A stretch of 64,000 nucleotides of DNA from Branchiostoma lanceolatum (GCF_035083965.1 NC_089738.1:11744734-11808733); one strand, 5' to 3'; shown: positions 23,529 through 36,166, numbered from the stretch's first letter. A program made the numbers and translations. Notes: generated by a model not told the origin, from the letters alone.

Positions 23529-23679
23529 GCTTTGGTTCCATTTCCAATCGGGAGCCCGGCTGGTCTATTTGTGAAAACGAAAAATAAGAAATCAAGAAAA
23601 AACACAATATATAATTAGAAGTAATTAGGAGTACCACAAGCTGCCCAGCCGGGCCCCGGATTGGAAATGGGACCAAAGC
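23529..23679. mobile_element. hairpin MITE, second member of the 568-769 family
   Basis: Inverted ends GCTTTGGT(T/C)CCATTTCCAATC followed by a GGGCCCGGCTGG-type block; AT-rich interior; 151 bp. Confidence 0.7.
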
Positions 23680-25010
23680 AATACCAGGGAAGTATACGGC
23701 CTCGTATGTTTTAGCAAAATTTCTTCAACATCGGTTATGGCACTGGTTCATATCAAAGAAATATATACTTAATGTGATACTTTCTATCTCTAGCGGGTAT
23801 CTCGCTGGACTGCACCTAATTGCGCCATGCACATCACTGCGGTGACTTTGCGAATTTTCGCCAATTTTCCTTCTGTGGGACACTGACGAGCGACGCACGG
23901 GTAAAATACCTGACATCTGCAAGTAAAACGTCCAAGCCCGGAATGTCTCATTCTCATTTTCAACTCCAAATCAGATACAAGATATTTTTGTTGTTAATCG
24001 CAGTGTTACTTACTTAGACTTAGAAGTTCCCACGTCGAGCGACGCATGAGGCAGTCAGAAGATTCCAGGTCGCTCTGTCTACGGCCCGTCTCATCACATC
24101 CTTCCGCTCCTATTTGTGTTACCATTGATTCAAAAACCAATGTGAAATTATTGAAGTTCATAAAAGATATTTGCAGTGATTGCGGCGCTTTGTGCCATCT
24201 TGCGACCATTTGCGCCGTTCTGTCAATTGAAATCTTTAAAAAAAGCCCATTATGTCAACTGAAATCTAGAAAAAAAAGATCCCAATTTTAGGCGACAGAT
24301 TGACGCCGATTGGCGAATAACTTTCTCAATTTGGCGCAATTAGGCAAAGGCGCTTAAAATATCAAACATAATAGTGTGTGAATGATTTATTTCGAAAAAA
24401 AAAACATTGCCTCAATTTCAAACATGGCAGCCAAACGGCTGAATTGCGTCAGGACATTACGTTAGAATTGACTTGAAACATATTTCCAAATAGAACACGT
24501 CAAGGATAAAAACTTATTAAGACAGTATTTGCCGGGTTATCGCGGTTAAAGGTAGAAGATTGTCTCGAAAAAGTAAGAAGTTAATCAGCGTCAACTATTC
24601 AAACTTGTTGCGAGACGATATAAGAGAAGTAAGATATATAAACAGACAGTAGTGATATTAGGCGTTCTGAAGGCTGATGGTATATGATAACACACAGTTC
24701 ATTTAATTGTAACGTCCACTTCGGCCAGTACGATAACAAAAGTTTCCCCATGACCGATTGTAACCCGTTACGAAACGCCTGCTTGACGCACTGTTTTGGA
24801 AGTCAGAAAATGTCTATCTATCAAGAAAGAATTTTACCTCTCACGTCACTGACGCCTGTTTCACGCACGGTATTTTGTTTTGGAAGTAAGAAAATGTCTA
24901 TCTATCAAGAAAGAATTTTACCACTCACGTCAACACAGTATTCAAAAGGCAGGTTGATTAGACTGAAACATTGATCTCTCTGACTCAGCAGACTACGTCG
25001 ACGATGACTA
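23680..25010. other. intergenic, no gene recognised
   Basis: Contains a TTGCGCC-rich stretch (23815-24350) with similar CCTAATTGCGCCA blocks at both ends in inverse orientation, possibly another decayed DNA element. It also holds a direct duplication of 84 bp (24793 and 24877, GTTTTGGAAGT-AGAAAATG). The 96-codon open frame across that duplication has no recognisable domain. Confidence 0.45.
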
Positions 25011-25159
25011 AAGTTCTTTCAATCAATACTTCCCAGCTACTAACCATTTCCTGAAGAATTCGAAAGGGTTGGCGTCCTCTATGAGAGGACGCCAACGCCA
25101 ACACTTTCGAATTCTTCGGGAAATGGTTAGTAGCTGTGAAGTGTTGATTGAAAGAACTT
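25011..25159. repeat. 149-bp hairpin with ~70-base arms
   Basis: Left arm AGTTCTTTCAATCAATACTT...GGCGTCCTCT and right arm AGAGGACGCC...ATTGAAAGAACTT pair almost fully around the centre near 25082. Looser complementarity extends to about 24990-25175. Either a small foldback element or the source of a hairpin RNA. Confidence 0.85.
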
Positions 25160-25229
25160 CTCTTCAGTCGACAGCTTCATGTATATCATAACACGGGAGC
25201 CTAACAATATCACGTAAATGTGATTACCT

Positions 25230-25560
25230 TCGCTAAGAAGGTTATGTTTTCGGTAGCGTTCGTGTACGTGTGTGTTTGTCTGTCTGTGTGTGTGTCTGTA
25301 AACACGTTAATCGAGAATGCCTGTCTTGATATTTAGTATGTGGGTAGGTCTTGATGAGAACTCGAGATGTTTAGATTGTTGCCCCCTTATTATCGCTGTG
25401 ACGTCTTTCTATCAAACTGCAATAAAACTTCCGGTTTTGGTATCTCGTGTGGTGGACAAGCTATGATCAAGACGTTTGGTTGGTACATAGATTCTGTGGT
25501 TTGAAAGAAATGACATAAGTTTGGGCCCTCTAGAAGCTTTTTTTGGAACTGCAGGGGGTG
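25230..25560 (+). repeat. dispersed repeat (same family as 6405-6620)
   Basis: Begins GATTACCTTCGCTAAGAAGGTTATGTTTTCGG, with a GT-rich run at 25264-25300, then GTATGTGGGTAGGTCTTG and an end near CTGCAG. No coding frame. Confidence 0.55.
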
Positions 25561-27828
25561 TTTAATTTGCAAACTTTGAAACTTGATAAGTGAAGAAGGG
25601 ATGAATAAATTTTCATGATTTTGGTCTGTAGGTAACTTTGATGAAGGTCAATGTGATGAAATGTTGATATTAAAACTTCAAAAGATAATTGATAGAAAGC
25701 TTCACAAATGATATTTTTTTAAAGATCTATTACGTCATGGTCCCATGGGGAATATGATAATTAGGAGCGCAATTGTCAACTCAAACCTCAAGAGATGAGT
25801 GTAAAGAATTTTTTCTGACCAGTGTTGAATTTTGGCCCCATTGATTTTGGCCCCATTGCTCGGTCATCGTTATATGTTCTCTAATGACCAAAAATCATGT
25901 TGACAATTCTTTTTTTTGTGGTTTAACTACGAATACTAGTAATACCTTGTGACATGGTACTGTTTGTGTGCAACTACACTATTTCTGGTCCTGAACTCTT
26001 GCTTGTATCTCTAACTGCTTTGTGTATATGTGTTGGTTGTTGAAGACGTTAACCCATTCCCAATCCTTTAGCTACTTCATATTGATTCTGTATATTTCCA
26101 TAAGTAACATGTCGACAGTTGCATGACGTTTGAACCACATTTGTGCGGAGTGATATTTTGCCGTCGGCGCTTTTATGGCCGGGGTGGGCGTGTGAGTGCT
26201 GCCAGAGAAAAACAGGTACAACAACTGTGCACTTCTCACAGCTTAGACAAGCAGGCGTGGTCGGCATTTTCTGTCTTTTCACCAGGCTATAAAGGTATGT
26301 CTGTTTCTCAATGCTCTGTGTTCCTTTGACATAGTAGTGAGTACACGCACCGCGGCCTGGTCGTCTGCTTTGAAAACGTTATTAGGCTACTCTCCAAGCA
26401 GAGGTTAGACTCCGGTTTGTTTTTGACGTATTTTTGGCGTTTACGACGAGCTTTCTATTTAGTCAGGGTTTCTTTTTCTCCGTCTCAGTGTAAGTGCCGA
26501 CAGAGGTTTGGCTGCGCTGGCGAACGTCCAAAACAAGCTGCAGTCTGACCTCTGCTTGGAGAAAACGTTTAGGCATCCTCTTTCAGCTGCTTTGACATTG
26601 TCTTATTTGTGTCAAATAGACGTTTTGAATAAACACAAGATACATCCCAGTGGTATGGTATCCTTGTTAAAACACTTCTTGATACGATCGGTGTGCTACA
26701 CATGTACATGTGTTACATAAAACTTTAGGAAGTTTATTCATGCGAAATACGTGAATGAGCATACATATGAAATGCTGATATTCGCTTTTCAAAAGTCTAT
26801 TCACACAGGTAGGTCGGGACAAACCCGTTGTTGTCTGTAATGTCAGGCGGGTTATCAACAGTCAATGACCTGATGATAAAGGACAACTAGTAGTTGTCTG
26901 CTGTGCACATGTGGGGCGGAGGATATACTTCTTTACATGCATTTGTTATTGTTTTTCATGAATTAAACTACGTACCAAACTCTAGGGTGCTTGATTCGAG
27001 TATGTCTTGCAATTGACCGACGACGGTCATCCTTATGGAGCAAATACACACAGGACTATGTTGTTTTTGTCGCAAAACGAACGCCACGACCCACATACTA
27101 GTCTACCTCTGGCCTTGAAATAAATACAGTCGATCATGCAGAAGAGCACATTGTTTTAGAACAGTCTGAAAGTATGTCACACATTAAAACCGGATGTTCT
27201 GCTACAGTTCCGAGGAAAGCCACCAGGAAGCCCTAGATCTAATCGCTCCTTGGTATTAGGTCTAATCATTGATCTAAACACCTATAAAATTTCATCACAA
27301 TCCATCCAAAGCTTTCAAAACCCTGGCCAAATAGGGCGTGAGATTTGCCATACAGATAGACTTAAGAGCTTAAAGACATGTATTGTAGAATTTCAATGCA
27401 AAAACTGCAAGTATAATGAATCTAAAAGTTTCCATTGGAGTCAATTCAGATTGAAGTTTGAAACTTATTTTCACATTTCCAGCTTTGGCAAACAACGCAA
27501 AAGCTAGCCGCGCGAAGCCCCCTAGTTTTCGGTAGCCTGCCTAGACACAAAATAGCTGAAAAGTCAAGCGGAGACGGGAAGTGCGCATATAGTTCAAGGC
27601 GTTTTCACGACACAACAAAGTCGCATTCATACGCTGTGAATATCGCTGCGGAGTGTAATAAGGTAGATTCAACTTTAAAGGAGAAAGAAACAGTGGCTTT
27701 GTTTCATGTTTTGAACGGTCAGATTCTACACGTACCTTAAAATGCTAGTGTGAAAACTCAGTAGGTTCCGTTCTTTATGGTCTTTATGTCTTATCATCAT
27801 AACACTTAAAGGAAGCTTAAGATCCAAG
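25561..27828. other. intergenic, upstream of the calmodulin-like gene
   Basis: No exon supported. A minus-strand copy of the 6405-type dispersed repeat lies at about 27200-27340 (GGAAAGCCACCAGGAAGC, ATTTCATCACAATCCATCCA). The last few hundred bases presumably hold the promoter of the gene starting at 27829; no TATA box was assigned. Confidence 0.4.
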
Positions 27829-29230
27829 ATGTCTGACGCCAAAACTGTCTTCAAGGACTGCGATGTCGACGGAGACGGATACATCAGTACGGTGGAGCTG
27901 AAGACTGCGCTGACTGATCTTGCAATCATACCAACCGAGAATCTTATCCAAGTAAGGAATCATATATCGCTGGAAATTTGAATATTATCTTTAAAAAATA
28001 TTCGAGCATATAAAAACATAAGCCAGTTCACGATGTGATAATGTTGTGGGTTATGTGTCAAAGGTGAAGGCCCCTGCATATTCTGTATGTATTGTAGAGG
28101 GCCCTCAACTTTGACATATTACCCACAATGCAGTATACTGCGCATGCGCACTTCAAACCGTGATCTAGCTTGTATGCGATGTATCGGACTACTTATATCG
28201 TAAATGATTGAAAGTTTAAACAATATTAGGTACATTGTTTACATCAATATTTACATATTAACCAAGAAGGCCACCATGTAAACTTCCAGGAAATCATGAA
28301 CCACTATGATGAGGATGCTAACGGAAAACTGGACTTTGGAGAGTTCGAAAAACTCGTCATTGATCTCAAGACGTTCGGAGAGGTGGACCCAGAGGAGGTC
28401 CTTGCAATGTTCAATACCATCGATCAGGTGTGTAATCTTCTTTAGATCGTATTAACGTCTGTTTCTACGTAAACCTCCCTTTTATCATGTTCACCGTCGT
28501 GGAAGAAAAATACATTGCTTTTGCTTTGTTTTGTCGAGGCTTCTATTTCTCCAAACAAATAAGGTCAATGACCTGGATCAGACGGCTGTCACCGTGGTTA
28601 CTGGTAAGTAGCAGACACCCTGCGGTGTTCTATTACATGATTCAACAAGTGGCAGGACAGAGCCGGAGGGGCTGGTCATTATATATATTTGAATGTGGTT
28701 GAGTGAGAATAAATAGAGCAGTAATTTGTTATGCTAGACGATGCGAAGGTAAACACTCTCCTATGCAGAGCTTCGCCCGTGGCCTTGGGGAGGCTCAGCT
28801 AAACCGGACTGAGGTTTCCCCTTTTGTTGGCGTGGTCTCTAACCAGCTGTCAGCCAATAATAGAATCGCCGAAACGTTTTCTTTAAGTAAAGTCGATCCT
28901 CTGATTGGCTGATAGCTGGTTGGATACCACGCATACAAACCTGGAAACCTTAGCCCGGTTTAGCAGAGCCTCCTTAAGGTGTATTGTATGGACCGCGGGT
29001 GAGGCTCTGCGTAGGGTTTCTTCAGACAATAACTAGATGCAATTTAAACTGCGCATTAGGACAAGAGCGGGTACATTGACGAAGATGAACTGCGGCAGGT
29101 GATGACAGAGCACTTCGACACCAATGACGACAAGACCATCAAGGCCATGGTCAAGATGGCGGACAAGAACGGAGATGGGAAAATCAGCATCTCCGAGTTC
29201 ATCGCTATCATGTTGAGCCTTAATAAGTAG
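27829..29230 (+). CDS. calmodulin-like four EF-hand protein (3 exons, 143 aa)
   Basis: Calcium-binding protein of the calmodulin/troponin C superfamily. Coding exons 27829-27951, 28290-28427 and 29060-29230, all GT-AG and phase 0, give 143 aa. The four loops are complete: DVDGDGYISTVE, DEDANGKLDFGE, DQDKSGYIDEDE (split across the exon 2/3 junction) and DKNGDGKISISE. All have Asp at position 1 and Glu at 12, so all should bind calcium. The helix before the first loop is about nine residues shorter than in calmodulin, because the protein starts MSDAKTVFKDC. It differs too much from the calmodulins at 45-64 kb to be a recent copy of them. Both introns contain hairpin elements. A relic of a second last exon follows at 29795. 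Exact family name unknown; the partner may be a target enzyme or it may act as a calcium buffer. Confidence 0.85.
28042..28130. mobile_element. hairpin element in intron 1 of the calmodulin-like gene
   Basis: Arms TTGTGGGTTATGTGTCAAAG...GGCCC and GGGCCCTCAACTTTGACATATTACCCACAA pair imperfectly around 28085. A perfect TGCGCATGCGCA (NRF1-type consensus) lies just beyond, at 28139-28150. Confidence 0.7.
28754..29018. mobile_element. ~265-bp palindromic MITE in intron 2 of the calmodulin-like gene
   Basis: Three inverted segments nest in order: CTATGCAGAGC/GCTCTGCGTAG, GAGGCTCAGCTAAACCGG/CCGGTTTAGCAGAGCCTC, and AACCAGCTGTCAGCCAAT/ATTGGCTGATAGCTGGTT, centred near 28880. The right end is 40 bases from the exon 3 acceptor. 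Confidence 0.75.
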
Positions 29231-29424
29231 GATATATCATTATCTTAATATGTACACGTGTTCTGCATTCACATGATTTCCTTCAAATTGTTTTGAGTGG
29301 TTCTTTCAAAATACATTGTTAACGTTAACGTTATATTGTTTTGAAATATATCAAGTTTGATTCTTGTAGGTGACATTTTGGATTATAACCTCGAGCTGCA
29401 TTATTTAACAATAATCCGCCGGCC

Positions 29425-29645
29425 GCGGGTTACATAAATCCGCCACTTTGAAAAACAGTGGGTTTGAGAGATCTCTAGTGCAGCAGGTGCACAAGGTATG
29501 CACGGTTTAGATATAGAGGAGGAGTGTAATATACTGAGGAACATTGGGTTGGAGATCGATCTGTTTGGACGTATTTTTTTACAGGGTGGCGGAATTATGT
29601 ACCCTGTTGGAATTACGTTTAGATGTTACCTATACCGAGTATGCT
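29425..29645 (+). repeat. dispersed repeat also present in the calmodulin introns
   Basis: The blocks GGGTTACATAAATCCGCCA, AACAGTGGGTTTGAGAGATC, GGAGTG-AATATACT, GGTTGGAGATC and CAGGGTGGCGGAATTATGTA recur in inverse orientation at 58905-59145 and 63330-63540. Transposon-derived, class unknown. Confidence 0.65.
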
Positions 29646-29794
29646 GCCCACATTGGAACCATCTACACCTTGTTATATTTTCAGATAAATCACAGGTTAC
29701 CAAGTTAACCCTCAGCCTGCTAAGGTAGCCGTTTGGTACCAAAGTTGTATTGGTGATGGGTTAGGGGATTAGACAGCAGGGAGAAGGCTAAAAG

Positions 29795-29857
29795 GTGTCA
29801 GACGGCAAGATCAGCATCTCTGAATTCGTCGATGTTATCGTCAGCTTTACAGATTAA
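29795..29857 (+). pseudogene. relic of a duplicated EF-hand 4 exon
   Basis: Reads VSDGKISISEFVDVIVSFTD then stop. It matches the end of the calmodulin-like gene 600 bases upstream (GDGKISISEFIAIMLSLNK), including the nucleotide run AAGATCAGCATCTC. The first residues of the loop are missing, so it is a remnant rather than a usable last exon. Confidence 0.7.
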
Positions 29858-30810
29858 CCGCCAGGCGGCGCTTTTCACACATGTAGACGCTTTCTTTACC
29901 GACATTTTTACCGACATCGATTCTCTTATAAAAGGGAACTATTTCACAATTTTCTACCTGTGAATGTTCACTTAAGTAGGCGGATAAGACGGACGCTCTT
30001 GTAATGGAAACCTTTTTTTGTTTATCGACGACCAAAGGGGAATCTATTTCAGCTAGGAAACTTACGCACATCTATGTATTTCATGTGGGCAAAACAGTTT
30101 CGAAATATAAGACAGATCTGCTGACTTCGTTACGTTCATTTCTTTAGAACAAACATATGCACTTTAATGCGATTTTAAAAAACATTTATAACCTATAAGT
30201 CATTGAACTTTATGATATGATACAATATATATATAATAGGACAGCAGGCCTGTTGTCGAACCTGCAAAAGTCATGGCCTTTAAATTTGCACATGCACCTG
30301 TACTTTAATTCAAATTTAATCATCGGGTACCTTCCAGGGTTAACCATCGAACATGGCGGAAAATTCTGACGTCATTGTCACGTGGGTGTAACTACTGACG
30401 TCATAGTCACGTGTGTGCAAATGCCCAACAGAAGAAATCCCTCTAGATATGCACAGGGATGTTGTAGCCTCTAAAATCGAACATTCATGCTTTCTTCCAA
30501 AAAAAGTCTATCCGAGCAGGCCGCCTATCAGATAAAAGTTGCTGATATATTCCGTTCATGGCAAAATCATTACGCTGGAACGATTACAGATCAAAGTCTA
30601 AAGATAATTGTATCTAGCGATTAAAACCATCGAACGGCGGAGACATCAGGCTGCTGATCTGAGGACATATTGGTTTATCGTATTACTGTTTTCTGATTGT
30701 TTTATCTTGATAGCTGTTAAATAACGCATTTTACTTTAAGATAGAAAACGACACATAGACAGAAATAAAACGATAGTACAAATGTATTAAAAGGCCAGGG
30801 ATATCCCTAT

Positions 30811-31170
30811 AGCTAAACTGGTGGCAGCCTCACAGTTGAGCTCCTGGTGCTAACTGGGAGACCCCGGTTCAATCCTAGCCTGAATCCAAACCTATCATGG
30901 CTCTCGAGTCTTCTCTCCACAAATAACGGAAAGGAGACTCGGGCTCTATAATAGGTTTAGATACCAGGCTAGTTCAATTCTGGGCAGGAAATATCGGTTG
31001 GGGCTGCACCCGTATTTCGGAAGGGACGTAGAATGGGGGTTGCATGTTCGAGAGGAGGTGACTCGAGCACGTTAAAGGGAAAGGGCTAGCAAATGTACCC
31101 TGCTACTGAAACAGCTATGAAACTTGCTGTCCTATGTGCCTCTAGGCACTACATGGATCCGAATGAATTA
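30811..31170 (+). mobile_element. tRNA-derived SINE-like element
   Basis: The head reads TGGTGGCAGCCTCACAGTTG...GACCCCGGTTCAATCC, where GGTTCAATCC fits the polymerase III B box. The body (GGGGTTGCATGTTCGAGAGG, GAGCACGTTAAAGGGAAAGG, GGGCTAGCAAA) matches the minus-strand copy at 7960-8116. It is interrupted at the B box by the hairpin at 30876-30970. Confidence 0.65.
30876..30970. mobile_element. 95-bp hairpin MITE nested in the SINE
   Basis: Arms AGCCTGAATCCAAACCTAT...GAGTC and GACTC...ATAGGTTTAGATACCAGGCT fold back around ACAAATAACGG. CTAG is present at both junctions and may be the target duplication. Confidence 0.7.
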
Positions 31171-31923
31171 AATGGCCACCAGAAGTGATCAGTCAAAACG
31201 GCAATATTGAAACGCCGTTTGGCCTATTCACACTAATGACCTGGGAAGAACCCTGTCCCCGGGCACTTTTGTACCCCTCCTTCCAATTGTTCATTAATGC
31301 ACTGTCCCTTCCAGTAAGACTGGTTTATCAAACTGCCTCATCGAAATGTCGACATCATTTGTGCACTGTGTTGAATATCATTAAAGTGAAAACCATGCCT
31401 ATCGGTAGAAATATTAGAGCTAAGCATTCCTGAACTGGAATGATTACATGACGTATTATGTAGCTTAGTTAAACACACAAACACAGCATATTATGGTGAG
31501 AATGCACAAAGTTTGCTCAACGTTTAGTAAATAATCCTAAAACGTCGACAAAAAACTAGAATAGACTATTGCTTTCGTATCATAGCGTAGCTACTAACGA
31601 TACAACCGCGGTCGCAAGGTTCTGTATAATTGAATGTATTTGCTCCCTTTACCCCGTGTTTTGGACCGTATGTATTGACCCGTATGGAAGTCAAACGTCC
31701 GAGGGCACTCCCGCATTGCACACGCTTCAGGTAACGTTACCGCTTTTAACACTGCTCTGTTTTACCCGCAAACCGTTCTGATGCGTTCGCATCTATTAAA
31801 GAAGGAGAGTTCTTGAGAAGATAAATAACACGACAGAAATTATCTCATTCAAGAAAAATGATATAGCATTCACTCCCCCCTTTTATTCCTCCCCCACTCC
31901 CTCTTTTACCTGGGCGCGGCGAG

Positions 31924-31941
31924 CTCATGAATATTCATGAG
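31924..31941. promoter_or_regulatory. perfect 18-bp palindrome, POU-dimer-like
   Basis: CTCATGAATATTCATGAG is a perfect palindrome. Its core ATGAATATTCAT fits the ATGnATATnCAT pattern known for dimeric POU factors (Pit-1 type). It sits in a GC-richer, repeat-poor stretch far from any gene, so enhancer function is only a suggestion. Confidence 0.3.
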
Positions 31942-34900
31942 GCAGGTTTGCCGCAATGCGGTATTTGTTTCTCACCTAGCCGCATTGCAGCACGCGCTGG
32001 CATCTATCATTAAGTCCATTCAGATCTATGGCTTCTACTTCCCCCCAGGGAGAATGCCAGGCGATCACCCTTTGTTTGAGCCTCTGCCAGGCACAGGCAG
32101 CCGTCATTTGCAGGTGGACAGGTGAAGGAGAGAAGAAAATGGCCGAGCCTAAGGCCCGCTTTCCTTCGCCATTCCACTTGCTGTTCAAGAACGTTTTGAC
32201 CGCGTAAGCCTTTAGATCGCTGTTTATACAGGCATCCTCCAGCAGCATTGTAAAGGTTTACCTAGGTGAGGGGAGGGGGGCTGGGAAGACAGGTTGTCCA
32301 TTATGATTCTTCGCCCCAATTCTTTCGACATAGATGTCCTGCGAAGCGTGGTTCAGAACCCAACAAGCTCGTGTGTGCGAGCGTAAAATGAGCGATATAG
32401 TATAATTTTGCCTTTTAAAAAAGACTCACAAACACAGAAATATATGCACATGTTATTTTCATCCAGTGATGAAATTCAGAATAAATTGAACACCCCGCAG
32501 TGGAATATTCTACTACATCCGCCCAATTCTTGGGTTTTACATAGAATTAAACCCTCATACAATAGCGCGCGATGCAAATTGCTGCTTTGTCACATTTTAT
32601 CTTTTATTGCGGGAAATGGGTGCCGATTTTGCTGCGCTCCCAGCGATAAACGTTCTATTGCGATTTACTGTCAAGTCGAGATAACCCTTAATCATCCATC
32701 GATCAATACTAGAGCTCGGCGGGCTGAACAGTTTACTCCTCTGGGCCTTCCAAATGAAAGTCGGAATCAATAACGCCAGCAAAAAAATCCCCCCTGGAGT
32801 CTAAAGGGATTGCTACGTTAACCATTGGTGCTAGAGATATGTAAACCTTGATATGCACATGTAGTATCGTTAAGCTCAGCGTTTTGTCAGACTATCATAT
32901 GTTGGAAGTACTCGAAGCTAGTGAGGTGTGATATCTTGAACCTTTAGGGGAGAAAATTCACGATGTAAGTGAATAGGCGTTGATGGCTGGCATCAGAGTG
33001 TAGCGACGTGTAATCTGTAATAGAAAAAAAAAGCATACCGCTGCGTCGGCAAGATTGAAACGTTATTGGCTGCCTCATCCGATAGGGTTATAAAGTTGTG
33101 GGGATTTTTCTTCAGGGATTGGGAGTGACAGAATGTGAGGCTTAGTATAAATCGTAGGAAAACCCCGCAATGCAGCCATGATTATGTTAATATACGGCCA
33201 GCAATGACTCCCAAAGGAACACGCTGGGCAATTTTCAGGGGGGAACCCAGGAGGTGATGATTTGACCAACGCCGATTCATTGGATGTATGTGGTATCGAC
33301 AATTTGTGTCGTCTGCTGCAATGGACCACGTGACCGGCATGATTGACCCGTGGCGGTACCAGCCTGTTCACCTGTCAGTTGTAGCAACCGCGCGCCAAAA
33401 ACCGGGCAACCGACTAACCCCCGCCTTACGTACGCCGCGCAAGAATATTCTCCGCACGTGCCGACTTCTCAGCTGCTACGAAACGCCTGCACGAGACTAT
33501 CTGCAACTACCCGTCGTCTTAGAAACAAGATAGGTAAGTGCTTTCTTTTTTTAGGTACTAGTGTACATATATAACGCCTGCTGTTCCCATTGCCATTCGT
33601 ACTGTGATGGGACAGGTAGAAGATTACAGAGGGGCGGGGATACCTGGCGATTGGTCCAAGTGGGGATTGCTGTAACAGGGTCAAAAGAAAATATATCGTC
33701 CCACAGCTTTCCCCATAGTCAGCTCGCAGCATAAACCATCGATTTCCGATAAACCCAGGCGTCTCCCTCCCCAATAGACAACGTTTTCCACTTTCGTTGC
33801 AGTTATTGTGGTGCTTTGGTAATGCCGCGATATTCCGGCGGCATTCAGTGTTCAGCCGCATTTAATTTACCCCCATCTGCAAGCAATAAAAAAACGCAGA
33901 TCATTGTACCCTCGTTGTGCAAATGTGACGACAGAACGAGAAAAACATACACTACTGGTATCTGTCCGTTGCTCTTTTTGTCCTCGGGCTTATTATGTAA
34001 TGAATGTTGAGGGAATACATTCGAGTTTCCAGGGTAGGTGCATCAATAATTTAAAGGGGGCACGAGTGTTGAAAGGGTGGGGTCATGTTCCTGCGTGTCT
34101 TTGAGTATCTGCAATGCGGTACGAAAGTGTAGCGTCAAGCTTTTCTAGTATGCAAAACTTCTTTGACAAGGCTTAAGCCACCGTAAAAAAAGGGATAGGG
34201 GAATACCATGAGGGGAGGGGGGCTTTTACAGGATCCGGTTCTACTAGTAGTCGGTGGTTGGGAGAGACAGGACACGCCTTAATCCAGACGTATACTGGAC
34301 AAAAGGGAGAAGCTTTAGGAAAAGTACCATGTCCCAAATGGTAGCCGACGAGCCTCTTACGCTAAGCTACCTTGCTGCTCGCGCACTCACAATGCTATAA
34401 CCTGAAATACATGCAGCGTATACGAAATGAGTCCTTTTGTTTGCTGTCTTCATAAAAACTATTCTACACATCTTAACACATGTACAGTACTGCTTTGTTG
34501 TGACACAGGTCCGTCACAACAGTGGCGTGAAGTGTTGTTAGCTAATACGTTGACATATGTAGGGTACATGCAGGTAAACACAACATAGCTTGTCCAGGAC
34601 TTAAAGAGCTCGTCTTACATTGTTTGACATCACGTGTGATTGTAAGGAACGACAAAAGCACGATGTTTTTTTATAAACACGGGTAATTGTATTAGAATGT
34701 AAGGCATGATAATCAATCGATAGCGTAAACAGTTGAAAAATCTCTTCAAAATACCAAACATATTTTCATGTATGGGGACACAAAGTATAGTACAAGGATT
34801 TGATCAAGAAATGTCAGGAATATGAAATGGCCTACTTCTGTACGTAACTTTTGCTACGTTATAATGTGGTAATACAGTGACATACTGAACCAAATAAATG

Positions 34901-36133
34901 AGGATATCTAAGGGTTTACAATACTTCGTAGTCAGCAAAAAATGAACTTTCTTGTATGTGAAAAGAAGTCACAAAGTTTTTCTAGCGTCTAATTTAATTT
35001 CTGGATAAAGTTAGTAGCACTATGAGAATGTAGAACTTATAGTTATCAAATCATTATCAAGGAAAAAGCAAACCTAAGAACGGCGTTAAATTGAATTGAG
35101 CAAAAATGCGGAATAAGACTAGAACGAACTCGGAAAATGAAGATATGGGTGATGCTTATATTTCTAACCGAGGTCATTATCTCTCATGGTATCGATTTAA
35201 AGGAAGTATAACCAATATTACCTCTAGGAGAAAATGGTATTGTTATTATACAGAACAACAATAATAGATGATCTTTGACGGCAAAAGCGGCCCCTATACC
35301 ACATCTAGCAAATTTTCCAGTCACTGACGAAAGGTGCTATCTGAAACGTGTGATCGTTTCCAAAATCTATCCAGTTGCTTGAGTGACTGTTTTCTTGCGT
35401 ATCGAATTTTGTGCATTTTGAACAGCTGCAGATAATAGATACAGTTACAGTATCAGCGGGGGTGGGCGACGAGTCATCGATCTCCACTCAAACATTATAA
35501 GCACACAACGGAAAAATGGGTCAACCGGGAGATATGCAAGATGCAATATTTATTAGCCAGTGTTATTAGCTTTGCGAGGCCCTAGATGGCAATAATGATT
35601 TGAATAGAGGGCGTGTGCCTTACCCTATTCGCGCGAGGGCGTGATGCGCAAATAGTAATGGCTTTGCGAACAAACATACACAACAAAAAGCAATTCAGCA
35701 GTAATACGAACATCAATAATCTTAAGCAGCTGCATGAAAAGACAAATATGGATTTTTCTCAGCCCACACACAAAATGTTATTGGAGCGTCCCTGTAATCA
35801 CCACCTTGCCTCTGCTTCAACGATTCGTCCCCCTGTATCCCCCAATACCAATACCTCCCACCGCACCTCCCTCACATACGCAATGCGGTAACAGGTTGCT
35901 GTCGCAGTGCTGTCGAGTTTAATCCTCATTGGTTGATTGAAAACTGATTAATAAAGCCGTGTAGATGCCATTGTCTTGACTTCACCGGTAAATCGAGCCC
36001 ACGGCGAGGCAAGTTCTCACTTTTCCCTTCCAAAGGCAGACCAACTCTTGCAAGTTGCAGGTATGAAACACCCCGTTTTTTGCTTTAAGTCGTAAAGCAG
36101 CAGTTTCGTATTCGCATTGATTCTATTACCATA

Positions 36134-36166
36134 TATTCTATTCTATTCTATTCTATTCTATTCTAT
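36134..36166. repeat. TTCTA microsatellite
   Basis: About six perfect pentamer units. Confidence 0.9.

Noticed and set aside
24684..24974. 96-codon open frame with an internal repeat
   Set aside because: Explained by an 84-base direct duplication; no family, no start context.
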